Positions 36,601-45,539 of a stretch of 64,000 nucleotides of DNA are shown here, piece after piece; within the stretch, counting starts at the first letter, position 1; each line of letters begins with the position of its first letter. Below the pieces are notes generated by a model that saw nothing but the letters and a program-made list of their open reading frames with translations, was not told the DNA's origin and made no database searches. A program made the translations under genes and the position numbers. This DNA is from Paenibacillus graminis (GTDB taxonomy: Bacteria > Bacillota > Bacilli > Paenibacillales > Paenibacillaceae): positions 6,014,001 through 6,078,000 of the forward strand of contig NZ_CP009287.1 in NCBI RefSeq assembly GCF_000758705.1, written 5' to 3'.

Positions 36601-39600
36601 CCCGCACCGTTAATCGCTTTCGCAAGTCCTTTCACGGTCGGATGCTCAAACAACATTCTCAGCGAAATGTCAGTACTAAATTCCTTCTGTATGCTGAAAG
36701 CCAGCAGAGAGGCTTTTAACGAATTCCCCCCAAGCTCGAAAAAATCGTCATTGGTGTTGACCGGTTCAACGTCAAGCACATTTCGCCAGATTTCCGCCAG
36801 CCTTTTTTCGGTCTCATTTTCAGGAAGCATGATCTCTTCCCGCAAGGCCTTATTCTCATCAAAAGCCGGCAGCAGCCTTTCGTTGATTCCCCCCTCTGAA
36901 TTCAGCGGCATTTCATCTAAGACCATGAAAGCGGTAGGAATGAAATTCCCCGGGATTCTGGAGAGCAAAAACTTCTTCATTTCCCTAACCTTCGGAATGG
37001 AAGTCCCCCGTGGTGTGATGTAGGCCAGTATTTTTTGGTCCTGCTGAAAAGTACCGGAAGGTTTAACCGTTACTGCAGCATGTCCGATTAGTGGATGAAG
37101 CCCCAATTGTTCCTGTATGGTATCCAAATTAATCATCCGGCCATTTTGGGACATGAGGCGGGAATGATGCCCGATGACCTTTATTTCAAAATCTGCTGTA
37201 TACATAGCCATAATCCCTGTACTCGTGCATGGTTGCTCCGCAAGAAGCGACGGTTCGGTTAGCCTTGCCAAATACACCTCACCCGGCACGCCTACAGGCG
37301 AAGGGTGCATATCCTTATCCAAGATTGCGAAGAAATCAGCCTTATCCCATGCAACCCCATATTTATCCAGATCAGCCCGCAATGCCGCCGCTTGTTCAGT
37401 TCCCCTTGTCCGAAGAATCTTCTCTTCTTCCAATGAAAGCAGAGAGATTTCCTGTAATTTCTGGTCAGGTTGGAGAACCGCCAGCAGAATTCGGTTGAAA
37501 TAATTAGCCCAACCCGTGATTATCTGTGTATCGAACAAATTTGGGTCATATTCAAAATCAATCATAAGCTCATGATCAAGCTCGACAATATTCATACTCA
37601 GGTCATATTTCGAGTAACTAACAGGCGATTGAAGAAGCTCGACGTCCATCCCCGTGAAATCAGGCGTTTCTAACGACTTATCCATATTAAACATCGTATT
37701 GATCTGCGGAGGATGAACGGAGCCGTCCATGGAATGCAATTCCTTCATAAGTGATGCATAAGAGTAATCCTGATACTCATAGAGTTCCAATAATTCTTCC
37801 ATCATGTAGGAAAGATACTCCCGGAAGGTCATTTCAGGATTGATTGTAGTAGAGAAAGGAAGAATATTCAGGCAATAGCCGACTAAGTGCTTTTGCCCCA
37901 TTTGCATCTGCCCTGCAGTAGGAATCCCGACAACCAGTTCCTTATGATTGGAAATCCGATACAACAGCACCTTGTATGCGCTCAATAAGACTGTAAAAAG
38001 TGACACTTTCATGCTTTGGCTAACCGCCTTCAGCTTTGCGGTCAACGGGATATCAAGTACATACCGGTGTCTGCTGCCTTTTCGTACTCCGGCGGCATCC
38101 CTGATCCTGAATGAATGCAGCTCAAATGCGGGGGTTTGTACAGAAAACTTGTTTTTCCAATAGGCTGCTGCCTTTTCTTTTGGTTGGGACTCCAACATTC
38201 GCTTTTGCCAAATGGCGTAATCGGAGAAGGGTGTGGGAGTCGGCAGCAGAGAGCGCGTGCCCGTACATTCGGTTGAGTACAATGCAGCAAGCTCCTGCAA
38301 GAAAACAATCAATGACCAGCCGTCTGCGATGATATGATGGGCGGACAGCGCCAGCAAATACTCATGTCTGGCTGTAGCCAGCACCCGAAGCCTGATTAAC
38401 GGCCCCATTACAGAATCAAAAGCAGCTGCGTTTTCCTTCAAAAGCGCTTGATTAATCGCTTCATCACCCAAGGCGCTATAGTCTGCCAAAATGTCAGCAA
38501 AAAAAATGTCTGCATTTGCATGACTTGCAACTATTTGCTCATTCCCGTCTGCGCTTATGGTTGAGCGCAAGCTTTCGTGACGGTTCAACACTTTATGATA
38601 GGCAGTTTCAAGCGCAGCCTTATTCAGCTCTCCCCGCAAATATAAACCAACGGTCTCATGGTGTACGACACCATGGGTGTCATTTGAATGAATGACCAGG
38701 CTGATTTGCTGCTGCTCTTCGGTTAATTTGAGAACTTGGGGTGCCCTGGTCAAGCTCTCCCGGGGAGGTCCGGAGGGCAGCGGCTTTGGCTGATACCCGC
38801 CCCTTGGCCGGTTATCCGGACCCGGGAGGAAACCCGCCGCCTGCATTTCCCCGATGCTTTGCTTAACGGCATCAACGATATATTGAATATCCTCGTCCGT
38901 GTGGGCTGTGGAGATAAAGCAATTTCTTCCTTCCCAGATGTAAAGGCCTTTGTTAAGCAATAAATAATAAAAGAGCTCCAGATCCCCGCGCAATACGAAC
39001 CTGAACAGCGATCCAAAATGAACAACATCCACAGGTACATTCTGCTCCCTGAAATAGGTGTTCAATTGATCGGCAAGCCGGGCAGTACGAAAATTGAGAT
39101 TGGCCTGCAGCTCCGGCCCCATTCTTTCGAGATGGGTCAGCACAGCCAATGCTGCGTTCATGGCAAGGGGATGCTGGCAGAAGGTTCCCGCAACAAACGT
39201 TCTGCGTTCTTCATGAGCCGGCTGTGAATCATCGTAAAATTTCCAGGCACCTCCATCAATACCATTCATAAACCGGTCTGTTCCGGCAACTACACCGATT
39301 GGCAGCCCGCCGCCGATGACTTTGCCATAGGTAGCCAGATCAGCCTTAATATCAAACAGAGCCTGTGCTCCTCCAGGGTGCATCCGAAACCCTGTAATGA
39401 CTTCGTCAAAAATGAGCGCAGTTCCTGACATAGAGGTTATTTCTCTGATCTTTTTCAGAAATTCTACCGGCTGAAGATCAGGTCTGCGGCTCTGCACAGG
39501 TTCCACCAAGACTGCCGCCAGCTCATTTGCATGAGCTTTAATGATTTCTAATGCCACAGCGGTTCCATAATTAAGCACTATGATGTCTTCGACCATGTTG

Positions 39601-42600
39601 TGATTGATACCGGGAGCAATAGGCTGTGCACCTGCATTCACAGATCCTCCCATTGCCAACACGCCGTCGAATGTACCATGATACGACCCGGAGAACAGGA
39701 CCACCTTGGAACGTCCTGTCGCAGCGCGGGCCAGCCTTAGTGCCACCATAACGGCTTCAGTTCCCGAGTTGAAGAATGCGGTTCTGTCTGTCCCTGTAAA
39801 TTTACAAATCAGAGCAGCGACCTCTCCGGCAGTTTGGGATATGGGACCAACAGCCATGCCTCTTTCCAATTCCCGTTGAATCCCATCATTGATAAAAGGC
39901 ACATTATGCCCGAACAGATTCACTCCGAATCCCATTGTCAGATCAACATATTCGTTCCCGTCAATGTCCCAAATCCTTGATCCGGAAGAATGATCCACAA
40001 CTATTTGGTAGACGATATCTTTCCAGTATGGACGAAATCCCGCTACATTTCGATTATTGGCCAGAACATATCGGTAATCATCGGTATGCTTCTGAGAACC
40101 TGCTGTTTTGTGAGTATAAGCGGATATAAAGGAATCCAAGAACTGCTGCTGTATTGCCGAAAAGTTAGTGGAGGCCTTCAACGGGATGTGCTGGTAAGGA
40201 ACAAACGCTCTTTTAGTCTCATTAGCAGCTTCCGGATCGGGGCTATGGCCTTTGCTTCCAGTGCCGGCCTGAAGTGGTTGTACTGCCTTTAGTCTGCCTG
40301 CCGGCCCCACAGTGGACGGCTCCTCTTCCGGAGTTCCTAATGCGTGTAAAAGCTCCAGTTGCTGGGACATCACCTGCAACTGCTTCTCCATTACGCTTTC
40401 TACAGCAGACAAATTAGCAGGACTCTTATAGCTGGACTCTTCACGTTGGCTTGCCTGCCTGTCCATAAGTGGCATTTGAATTGCCGCTGCTTGCTCTTGA
40501 AGACCAACGGCTGCCGCCGCCTCCTGATAACCGGATGGTTCCGGCCCGGCATTTAGGGGAATCAGACTTACAAGATAATCCCCAATAGAATCGATGGAGG
40601 ACAACTCTTCAAAAAACATTCTCATCGGCACATCAATATCAAACTGCTCTTTAATGGCATGCCTGGAGCTGGTCAGCAGGATGGAATCAAGCCCCATCTC
40701 CAGCAGATTTGTATGTATGTTAATATCGCCCGGCTCCAGTCCGGACACCTCACTAAATATATTCTTTAAACTATTAATCACATGGCGTTTATTCTCGTTA
40801 TGATACATGTCGGCCAGGGTCTCCTTTCGATTGAAATTGAGAGCCATTGCGGGTTCTTCATGGTGTTTTTGACGTGTATCCGGGAGCCTGATCCAGCAGC
40901 GCTTTCTCTCAAAGGGATAGGTGGGAAGCGGTACGATCCGTCTTCGTTCGCCCGTGTACACAACAGTCCAATCAGTGCCTTCCCCGTTGGCATATGAGCT
41001 GCACAATGAATGCAGGAATTCCGAACCCGGTTCCGGCATCCCGGAACCGGATTGTTCCCAGGCTCCTGAATTCGCCAAAGAAGAGTGGGAGTAGATTCCA
41101 CCTTTACCGATTTCGAAATTGTCCGGTGAAAGACTCACTCTGTTAAGTTTAGTGATCAAATCTTCCAGATTCTCGGCAATTATCGCCAAACGGTAACTGT
41201 AATGCCCCCTTCCAATATTGGATGTATAGCAAATATCCCGAAATTCCGCCGCATCAGCACCGGCCAAATAATTGATATAGTCCCCGATTATTTTCTCCAG
41301 AGATAGAGGGTTCTGGGCTGAGAGGGTAAGTGCAGCCGGACGCTGGTCTGCCTTAATCGGACTATCTTTCCGCAACGGCGCTTCCTCCAGCACCACATGG
41401 CAGTTCGTTCCGCTCATCCCAAAAGAGCTGACACCACATCTTCTTGCAAAACCTGCCGGATTCCAGTCGGCCAACCCGGTATTGGGGTATACGGGAGAAT
41501 CTATAAAGTTAATATTTTGGTTGGGTTTCTCAAAATGAAGGGTCCCGGGTATTTTTTTGTTGTGCAGGGATAATGCCGCTTTGATCAAACTGATAATTCC
41601 TGCTGCGTAGTAGAGGTGTCCAATATTTGTTTTTACCGAGCCAATTGCACAAAATTGCTTTTTATCCGTATATCTGGAAAAAGCCCGCTGAATTCCGTCA
41701 ACCTCGATCGGGTCGCCAATTTTGGTCCCTGTACCGTGGGTTTCAATATAGGTGATGGATTCCGGTTCAATCCGGGCCTGTTTCCACGCATTCAAAATCA
41801 GGGATTCCTGTGCAATGACATTCGGCGATGTAATGCCAATCGATTTCCCATCTTGGTTGGCAGAGCTTCCCTTAATTGTGGCATAGATATGATCGCCGTC
41901 CTGCAGCGCTTTCGCAAGAGGCTTCAGCACAACGGCACCAACACCTTCTCCCTTGACCGTCCCATCTGCGCGGTCATCAAATGTCTTTACTTTGAAAGTT
42001 GGTGATTCAATTCCTACTTTTGGCTGATCCTGCAAGGGGAACAGGTCCAATTGTATGCCCCCGGCTATTGCCATTTCACAATCATTATTCATAATGGATT
42101 GACACGCCAAATGAACGGCAACCAATGAAGAGGAACACGCCGTATCCACCATGAGACTCGGACCTTTAAGATCAAGCATATAGGATATTCTGCTGGCGGT
42201 GACGGGGGACAAATTCCCGGCGACCGAGGGAACGAAAGAATCGGGATCGGCTTTTTCAATCATTTGCCGGTATTCATGCTCGCCGCCGGAGCCTACGTAG
42301 ACTCCCGTCCTGCTACCGGTCAGACGCTCTCCGCCATATCCGGAATTTTCAATCGCAGTCCATGCGGTTTCAAGAAAAAGCCTCTGGTAAGGGTCCATCA
42401 GGCTTGCTTCCTTTGGAGTAATCCGGAAAAACGAGTAATCGAACTTATCGATTTCCTCCAAATAGCCGCCTTGTATAAATCCCGGACTTTCTGCAGCACC
42501 ACAAAATTTCAGGTATTGCTCAACGTCGCTTCTTCTTTTTTCCGGAAACTCTGAAATATGGTCTCTTCCGGCGCAAAGGTTGTCCCAAAACTGATCTATA

Positions 42601-42725
42601 TTTTCAGCTGAAGGCAGCTTTACCGCAATTCCAATAATAGCGATATCATTATTGCAAGCGCTTTCCACTTGTACCAAAAGATTTATCGCCTTCTCCTCAG
42701 GGATATCCAGCAATTTTTTGATCAC
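30690..42725 (-). CDS. Hybrid PKS-aminotransferase-NRPS megasynthase
   Basis: 4011 residues from GTG 42725 (AAGGAGG 9 bases upstream). Domains: KS (about 25-440; DTACSSS with Cys197, ETHGTGT, NIGHLYYAAG); linker without AT; ACP (Ser681); Ala/Gln-rich linker; class III aminotransferase (about 880-1300; PLP Lys1135 in YGKVIGGG); C1 (HHIIADG 1463-1469); adenylation remnant (about 1772-1947) lacking core motifs; T (Ser2002); C2 (HHIIADG at 2182); A (about 2500-2990; TSGSTGFPKG); T (Ser3040); E (HHLVVDG at 3219; SFNYLGQF); C3 (HHILMDG at 3692). KS-ACP-AMT resembles iturin/mycosubtilin-type enzymes that make beta-amino fatty acids. C3 after E should accept a D-residue. Confidence 0.92.
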   Translation of the reverse strand: MIKKLLDIPEEKAINLLVQVESACNNDIAIIGIAVKLPSAENIDQFWDNLCAGRDHISEFPEKRRSDVEQYLKFCGAAESPGFIQGGYLEEIDKFDYSFFRITPKEASLMDPYQRLFLETAWTAIENSGYGGERLTGSRTGVYVGSGGEHEYRQMIEKADPDSFVPSVAGNLSPVTASRISYMLDLKGPSLMVDTACSSSLVAVHLACQSIMNNDCEMAIAGGIQLDLFPLQDQPKVGIESPTFKVKTFDDRADGTVKGEGVGAVVLKPLAKALQDGDHIYATIKGSSANQDGKSIGITSPNVIAQESLILNAWKQARIEPESITYIETHGTGTKIGDPIEVDGIQRAFSRYTDKKQFCAIGSVKTNIGHLYYAAGIISLIKAALSLHNKKIPGTLHFEKPNQNINFIDSPVYPNTGLADWNPAGFARRCGVSSFGMSGTNCHVVLEEAPLRKDSPIKADQRPAALTLSAQNPLSLEKIIGDYINYLAGADAAEFRDICYTSNIGRGHYSYRLAIIAENLEDLITKLNRVSLSPDNFEIGKGGIYSHSSLANSGAWEQSGSGMPEPGSEFLHSLCSSYANGEGTDWTVVYTGERRRIVPLPTYPFERKRCWIRLPDTRQKHHEEPAMALNFNRKETLADMYHNENKRHVINSLKNIFSEVSGLEPGDINIHTNLLEMGLDSILLTSSRHAIKEQFDIDVPMRMFFEELSSIDSIGDYLVSLIPLNAGPEPSGYQEAAAAVGLQEQAAAIQMPLMDRQASQREESSYKSPANLSAVESVMEKQLQVMSQQLELLHALGTPEEEPSTVGPAGRLKAVQPLQAGTGSKGHSPDPEAANETKRAFVPYQHIPLKASTNFSAIQQQFLDSFISAYTHKTAGSQKHTDDYRYVLANNRNVAGFRPYWKDIVYQIVVDHSSGSRIWDIDGNEYVDLTMGFGVNLFGHNVPFINDGIQRELERGMAVGPISQTAGEVAALICKFTGTDRTAFFNSGTEAVMVALRLARAATGRSKVVLFSGSYHGTFDGVLAMGGSVNAGAQPIAPGINHNMVEDIIVLNYGTAVALEIIKAHANELAAVLVEPVQSRRPDLQPVEFLKKIREITSMSGTALIFDEVITGFRMHPGGAQALFDIKADLATYGKVIGGGLPIGVVAGTDRFMNGIDGGAWKFYDDSQPAHEERRTFVAGTFCQHPLAMNAALAVLTHLERMGPELQANLNFRTARLADQLNTYFREQNVPVDVVHFGSLFRFVLRGDLELFYYLLLNKGLYIWEGRNCFISTAHTDEDIQYIVDAVKQSIGEMQAAGFLPGPDNRPRGGYQPKPLPSGPPRESLTRAPQVLKLTEEQQQISLVIHSNDTHGVVHHETVGLYLRGELNKAALETAYHKVLNRHESLRSTISADGNEQIVASHANADIFFADILADYSALGDEAINQALLKENAAAFDSVMGPLIRLRVLATARHEYLLALSAHHIIADGWSLIVFLQELAALYSTECTGTRSLLPTPTPFSDYAIWQKRMLESQPKEKAAAYWKNKFSVQTPAFELHSFRIRDAAGVRKGSRHRYVLDIPLTAKLKAVSQSMKVSLFTVLLSAYKVLLYRISNHKELVVGIPTAGQMQMGQKHLVGYCLNILPFSTTINPEMTFREYLSYMMEELLELYEYQDYSYASLMKELHSMDGSVHPPQINTMFNMDKSLETPDFTGMDVELLQSPVSYSKYDLSMNIVELDHELMIDFEYDPNLFDTQIITGWANYFNRILLAVLQPDQKLQEISLLSLEEEKILRTRGTEQAAALRADLDKYGVAWDKADFFAILDKDMHPSPVGVPGEVYLARLTEPSLLAEQPCTSTGIMAMYTADFEIKVIGHHSRLMSQNGRMINLDTIQEQLGLHPLIGHAAVTVKPSGTFQQDQKILAYITPRGTSIPKVREMKKFLLSRIPGNFIPTAFMVLDEMPLNSEGGINERLLPAFDENKALREEIMLPENETEKRLAEIWRNVLDVEPVNTNDDFFELGGNSLKASLLAFSIQKEFSTDISLRMLFEHPTVKGLAKAINGAGKSCLPEITPLGKKDWYPQSSSQKRLFAIEQMGETGIAYNITGVLHVEGKLDPGRMEEAFQRLVTRHEPLRTSFELVHDEPVQVIHDDIPFSISYGIAEDEDEPELVKQFILPFSLNQAPLFRVHIVSRSDHEHIVIMDMHHIIADGISANILCNDLISLYSGENLPGLEVQYKDYTALHNEMLNNERIRLQGEYWQQLLSDDVPSLTLPLDFPRPAVQSFDGACYSVTLDSDLTRRLKVLSNRLKTTLYTLLLASYNILLSKYSNQEDIVIGSPVAGRFNYSTNNMVGMFVNTLAMRNQPAKHKTFQEFLLEVKENTLKAFENQDYPFEELISKLGIERDISRNPVFDVMFVLQSLDLAVPDVHLDDIRLNGYEFKNDVAKFDLILEVIENSENLTLNFEYCAKLFEESTIIRMSERFLRILTTVVENCNVLLSDIDLLPKEETDRLIYTFNDTATAYPGGKTVYQLFEEQAARTPGAVALVHQGESITYEHFNRKANQMAWMLRSNGVKPDTTVGILMEHSFELIISLFAVMKAGGAYVPIDPTYPSERINFIIKDSNLEIMLTHKGLAEKCQFQGVVIDAASSKWYCGDDSNPVSVNSPDDLAYIIYTSGSTGFPKGVMTRHQGLTNYVWWGDKTYVHGEAVDFPLYSSIAFDLSVTLIYIPLISGNKVFIYSGVSYESLLEAVVIDNQVDFIMLTPSHLKILGEYDLSRLKIRKFIIGGEAFDPFYAKKFFSRLAEDVEVYNVYGPTETTVACTFYRYYPDKDLRNPVPIGRPIFNVHLYVVDQNGKLQGIGIPGELCIAGDGVSRGYLNREELTREKFVPDPFRTSGMMYRTGDLVRMLQDGNVEFLGRMDDQVKIRGHRIELGEIENQLVKQPGVNKAAVIIRTGPTDSRYLCAYYTADFPMNSELLRESLSRLLPRHMVPSFFVQMESIPLTASGKVDRKKLPDSFESFQMEEAYSAPQNFIEEKLALVWEEVLGINRVGTGNSFIKLGGDSIKAIQIVSRLKKYGLSLEVKELFLHQNIKGISPFVKQNIKRHNQGTIEGPVKLTAIQKWFFEQNFAEMHHWNQSILLHNERFDAQFIRQAFERITEHHDALRMVYRHTGQAGVEQSNRGLAGELFSLEVTDLTACDDHTDLMHAGIKTIQEGIDLEKGPLLKLGLYQTTNGDYLAIVIHHLVVDGVSWRIILDDFASCYLSLDNGEEAGLIEKADSYQKWAEALEVYANSPMLLQELAYWTDVNRIAVPALPKDSEAGNGKIKDRYQTKIVLSEKETTNLLRHAGDAYQTETLDLLLAALGAAIKGWANVDRVRINMEGHGRETLIQDLDITRTVGWFTSTYPLVLELANSHELPLHIKTTKETIRQTPNKGMGYQVLKYLTSPELRAAVDFNVMPEISFNYLGQFGNEASYGTFEIYNTFMESTESPESHRPYAIDINAMIVGNRVEIRVDYNPGQFNETTMSRFAELLLNSLKLIISHCTGQERIQRSPSDLTYKKLTFEELDDLNRLYPGGITDVYTMTPMQESMLFHALKNKRSGAYYEQCILDLKGDIITELLNESFKLIVGKYDILRTRFVYKKLHRPLQIVLGSSDFRLEFEDITHMESSEKMEHVERLKALDREKRFDLVQGPLMRAILLKTGDSVYQMLWSFHHILMDGWCIGIVLKDMLEHYKQLNAGSRPSLETHQYRLYLDWLAGKNKEEAKVYWMRYLEDYKYKELLPKEGTSKEFRLAVLDIKLEEKVRIAVTHVASSSGITINSFFQAVWGILLSKYDNAEDVVFGAVISGRSPEIEGIERMVGLFINTIPVRVRLSGKTFHELAGEIQSSFISSEQYGYVPLSDIQAWSHRDLINHVMVFENYPLDREIRDMDGQQMEYGFQIAGCEILEHTNYDFSIIIEPGEDFIIRIVYNALAYDKETISILESYLLAIIGQVTACPQIEAGDVEVLSQEEKLKLMNVFNKPNRREAADFNF

Positions 42726-42752
42726 AACAGGGTCCTCCTTAAGCTGTCTTTC

Positions 42753-45371
42753 TTACATAACACCCAGTGGTTTATGATCCTTCGCAAACCGGTTAACAAC
42801 TCCATACAACGCTTGAGCGTACCGCTGGATAAAGTTAAGCATGGGCTCGCTGCGAACCTCATTTGAATTGAATTCGCACACAAAATGAATTCCGTTATGA
42901 TCCTCATTGAATTTCAGTACTAAATCATACACGTCAAGCAAATTTCCGGCCGATAGATTCAAGTGCTCCTTACAGATAAAAGGAACTACGCTGTTCTTTT
43001 TATGGATAAAAAATCTGCTTACATCCTGGATATGATAGATTTCCCTAGTTCCGGGTTTGACGGTTTCGTTAGCCAATGTAAATAAGTCCTCCAACCGGTC
43101 GATTTGAGCGAAGTCAGCCGTAAACGGCACTACCCAGCCGCTTCCATCCATCATTGTTTGAACCTCTATCCGGGCAGACGGAGACAGCTCATACAACAGA
43201 TAAACGAACATCGACAGAAGAATCGATTCGTGTTTCAGATGCTCCGCAGCAGCGATGTGCTTCAACTGACTAGTGAATTCATGATCAACTGAAAAGCTGA
43301 GTGTCCTGCTCAAACCGTCTTCCTCTTCCGCATGAGAGCCGTTCTTGAAAAATTCCTCCGGCAATTCCAAGGCTCTGATGTGAACGCTTGCATTAATGTC
43401 ACTGCCGTCCTGCAGGATCAATCCGGCCAATTTACTGATGGAAGGATATCCGAATAAGTCAGTTAAAGTGATCTTGCCAGGATATTCACGATCAACCTGT
43501 TCAAACATTTGAGCCAGCAAAGTCGAAGTTCCGCCAATTTCAAAAAAGTTATCTTTAACACCAAGCCTGTCATTGCCGAGTACGTTAGCCCATATGCTCA
43601 GCAGTGTCGCTTCCACCGTATCCTTCGGCTGATCTGCATCGATTCTGGAGGTTATTGTATTCGTGACCTTCTCCATTTCAGCCAGCAATCCTGTAAATTG
43701 TCCCTCCAGGAACAAGCTTTTCATTTTATATCTCTGCACTTTTCCGCTGGTCGTTTTTAGTATCTTTTTGACAGGGATGATATGCCGGACATGTATGCCG
43801 ACTTTAAGATTCAGCTGTTTTCTCAATTCTATCGCCAGAGGTACAAAAGTTTCTGGTTTGTCTTTATAGTTCACAAACAGAATCACTTCCTCCGTTGCCA
43901 GCTGCTCGTTATAAACACCGCACGCTGCAGTAACCCCGATTCTGGTTCCGGTAAATTCCTCTGCCACCCTTTCAATATCCTGCGGATAAAAATTCTGGCC
44001 ATTAATAAAAATAATGTCCTTCTCTCTGCCGGTTACAATAAGGCTGCCGTCCTTCATAAATCCCAGATCGCCTGTCCTGAGCCACCCATCCTTGGTAAAT
44101 ACCTTCCGGGTAGCTTCCTCGTTATTGTAATAACCGTTCGTGACATTGTTGCCCTTGATTTGGACATGCCCTACCACGCATTCATCCAATACCCGGTCTT
44201 CTTCATCACACACCCTTACGAAGCAATTCTCAATAGGGTTACCCAAATCTACCAAGGAGACAATATATTCCTTATCCTTGTGGTTTTCTTCAACAATTTG
44301 GACACGGCTACCTGTATTGATAGAGCTTCTTACGATGTTATAAGACGTAAATTCATGTCCGGGCTTGTAAAGAGTTACAGCAGCCGTCGCTTCCGCCAAG
44401 CCGTATCCGGGAAGGAGCGATGTTCTAGGCAGGCTGAACTTATCCATAACCTCAAGAAACTCGTTGCATAGCTTGGCGTCAATGGGTTCGGCTGCGTCAA
44501 GCAACACCCGGACATTTGATAAATCCCATTCGTAGCTGCATTGTGAACGGTAGAAAAAGGTCAAAAAGTACTTCATTCCAAAATTGGGGGACGCGATGAC
44601 CGTGGATTTTAAATCACTCGCTTTTTTGATCCAAAGTGTCGGCCGTCTGATAAAGACCCATGTTGGCAATAAGGATTGTCTGCCTCCGCAAGTCAGCGGG
44701 AGCAGGTGGAAAACGATCATCCCCATATCATGGGTAAGCGGCATCCAGCTTAAGAACGAGTCGTTTGCCGAGTAATTTCTGCTCTTCTTGAGATCATAGA
44801 GATTTGTAAGCAAATTATCATGGGTCAATGTGACCCCTTTGGGGTCTCCCGTTGTTCCGGAAGAAAATTGGATAAATGCAATATCATGAGATTCAGGGCT
44901 GCAGAGTACGACATCTTCCGCCCCGGAATATTCGAGGGTTTCCGTATGTATTGTGCGATTGGCAATGGACGAGGCGAAACGGTAAAAATCCGTTTGGTGT
45001 GCGGTTAAATCCGGTTTGAGCAATGATTTTGAATCCGTTATCAAAAATGGGCGATGAAGAACATTCCAAATTTTTATCAGCTTATGCTTATGCTCGTCAT
45101 TATTCCCCACATTGACAGGTACAGGGATCATGCCTCCCAATATACACGCCCAAAACGCGAGAATAAAGGTTTCATTATTTTCAATTTGAAAGATGACTTC
45201 ATCTCCGGACTGAATCCCTTTGCTTCTCAAGAATCGTAAAGCTCCGGTGGCTCTTGTATACATCTCCTTGTACGAATAATAGTTGTGTTCGTTATCCCCA
45301 TTGATGAAAGTAATCCCTTTGTGAGCATCCTTTGACCGGGCTATAAGCATTTCAACTAAACTCTTATACAT
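42753..45371 (-). CDS. Fatty-acyl-AMP ligase with ACP and half C domain
   Basis: About 872 residues from ATG 45371 (AGGAGG 7 bases upstream). Residues 1-590 are an acyl-AMP ligase of the FAAL type: SSGTTGDPKGVTLTHDN, SWMPLTHDMGMI, GYGLAEATAAV and GREKDIIFINGQNFYPQDIE. An ACP follows, with Ser616 in EIGGTST. The last ~200 residues (about 670-865) resemble the C-terminal lobe of a condensation domain without its active site. It should activate a free fatty acid and load it on its own ACP for the KS of the next protein. It is the first gene of the synthetase operon, 27 bp before the PKS/NRPS gene. Confidence 0.9.
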   Translation of the reverse strand: MYKSLVEMLIARSKDAHKGITFINGDNEHNYYSYKEMYTRATGALRFLRSKGIQSGDEVIFQIENNETFILAFWACILGGMIPVPVNVGNNDEHKHKLIKIWNVLHRPFLITDSKSLLKPDLTAHQTDFYRFASSIANRTIHTETLEYSGAEDVVLCSPESHDIAFIQFSSGTTGDPKGVTLTHDNLLTNLYDLKKSRNYSANDSFLSWMPLTHDMGMIVFHLLPLTCGGRQSLLPTWVFIRRPTLWIKKASDLKSTVIASPNFGMKYFLTFFYRSQCSYEWDLSNVRVLLDAAEPIDAKLCNEFLEVMDKFSLPRTSLLPGYGLAEATAAVTLYKPGHEFTSYNIVRSSINTGSRVQIVEENHKDKEYIVSLVDLGNPIENCFVRVCDEEDRVLDECVVGHVQIKGNNVTNGYYNNEEATRKVFTKDGWLRTGDLGFMKDGSLIVTGREKDIIFINGQNFYPQDIERVAEEFTGTRIGVTAACGVYNEQLATEEVILFVNYKDKPETFVPLAIELRKQLNLKVGIHVRHIIPVKKILKTTSGKVQRYKMKSLFLEGQFTGLLAEMEKVTNTITSRIDADQPKDTVEATLLSIWANVLGNDRLGVKDNFFEIGGTSTLLAQMFEQVDREYPGKITLTDLFGYPSISKLAGLILQDGSDINASVHIRALELPEEFFKNGSHAEEEDGLSRTLSFSVDHEFTSQLKHIAAAEHLKHESILLSMFVYLLYELSPSARIEVQTMMDGSGWVVPFTADFAQIDRLEDLFTLANETVKPGTREIYHIQDVSRFFIHKKNSVVPFICKEHLNLSAGNLLDVYDLVLKFNEDHNGIHFVCEFNSNEVRSEPMLNFIQRYAQALYGVVNRFAKDHKPLGVM

Positions 45372-45426
45372 TACTAGCCTCCTAATAATTATCATTTATG
45401 TAAGAGATCAAATGTATGTGTTGAAT

Positions 45427-45455
45427 AATTTATCACATGAGTTGTATTTGTTCAA
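45427..45455 (-). promoter_or_regulatory. Promoter of the synthetase operon
   Basis: On the minus strand TTGAAC (45455-45450) and TAAATT (45432-45427) are 17 bp apart, about 55 bp before the FAAL start. A further TATAAT lies just upstream. The AT-rich region suits control by a transition-state regulator, which is inference. Confidence 0.55.
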
Positions 45456-45539
45456 CAGAATTATACAAAATAATACATCCATTTGATATATTTGTGAAAT
45501 CGGCATTTTAGGTGCAAGATTACAGCAAATCAAATTGTA

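Noticed and set aside
30690..42725. Iturin/mycosubtilin synthetase
   Set aside because: Only the FAAL-KS-AMT start is similar; module number, the E domain position, the truncated A domain, absence of TE and the linked MGT genes differ.
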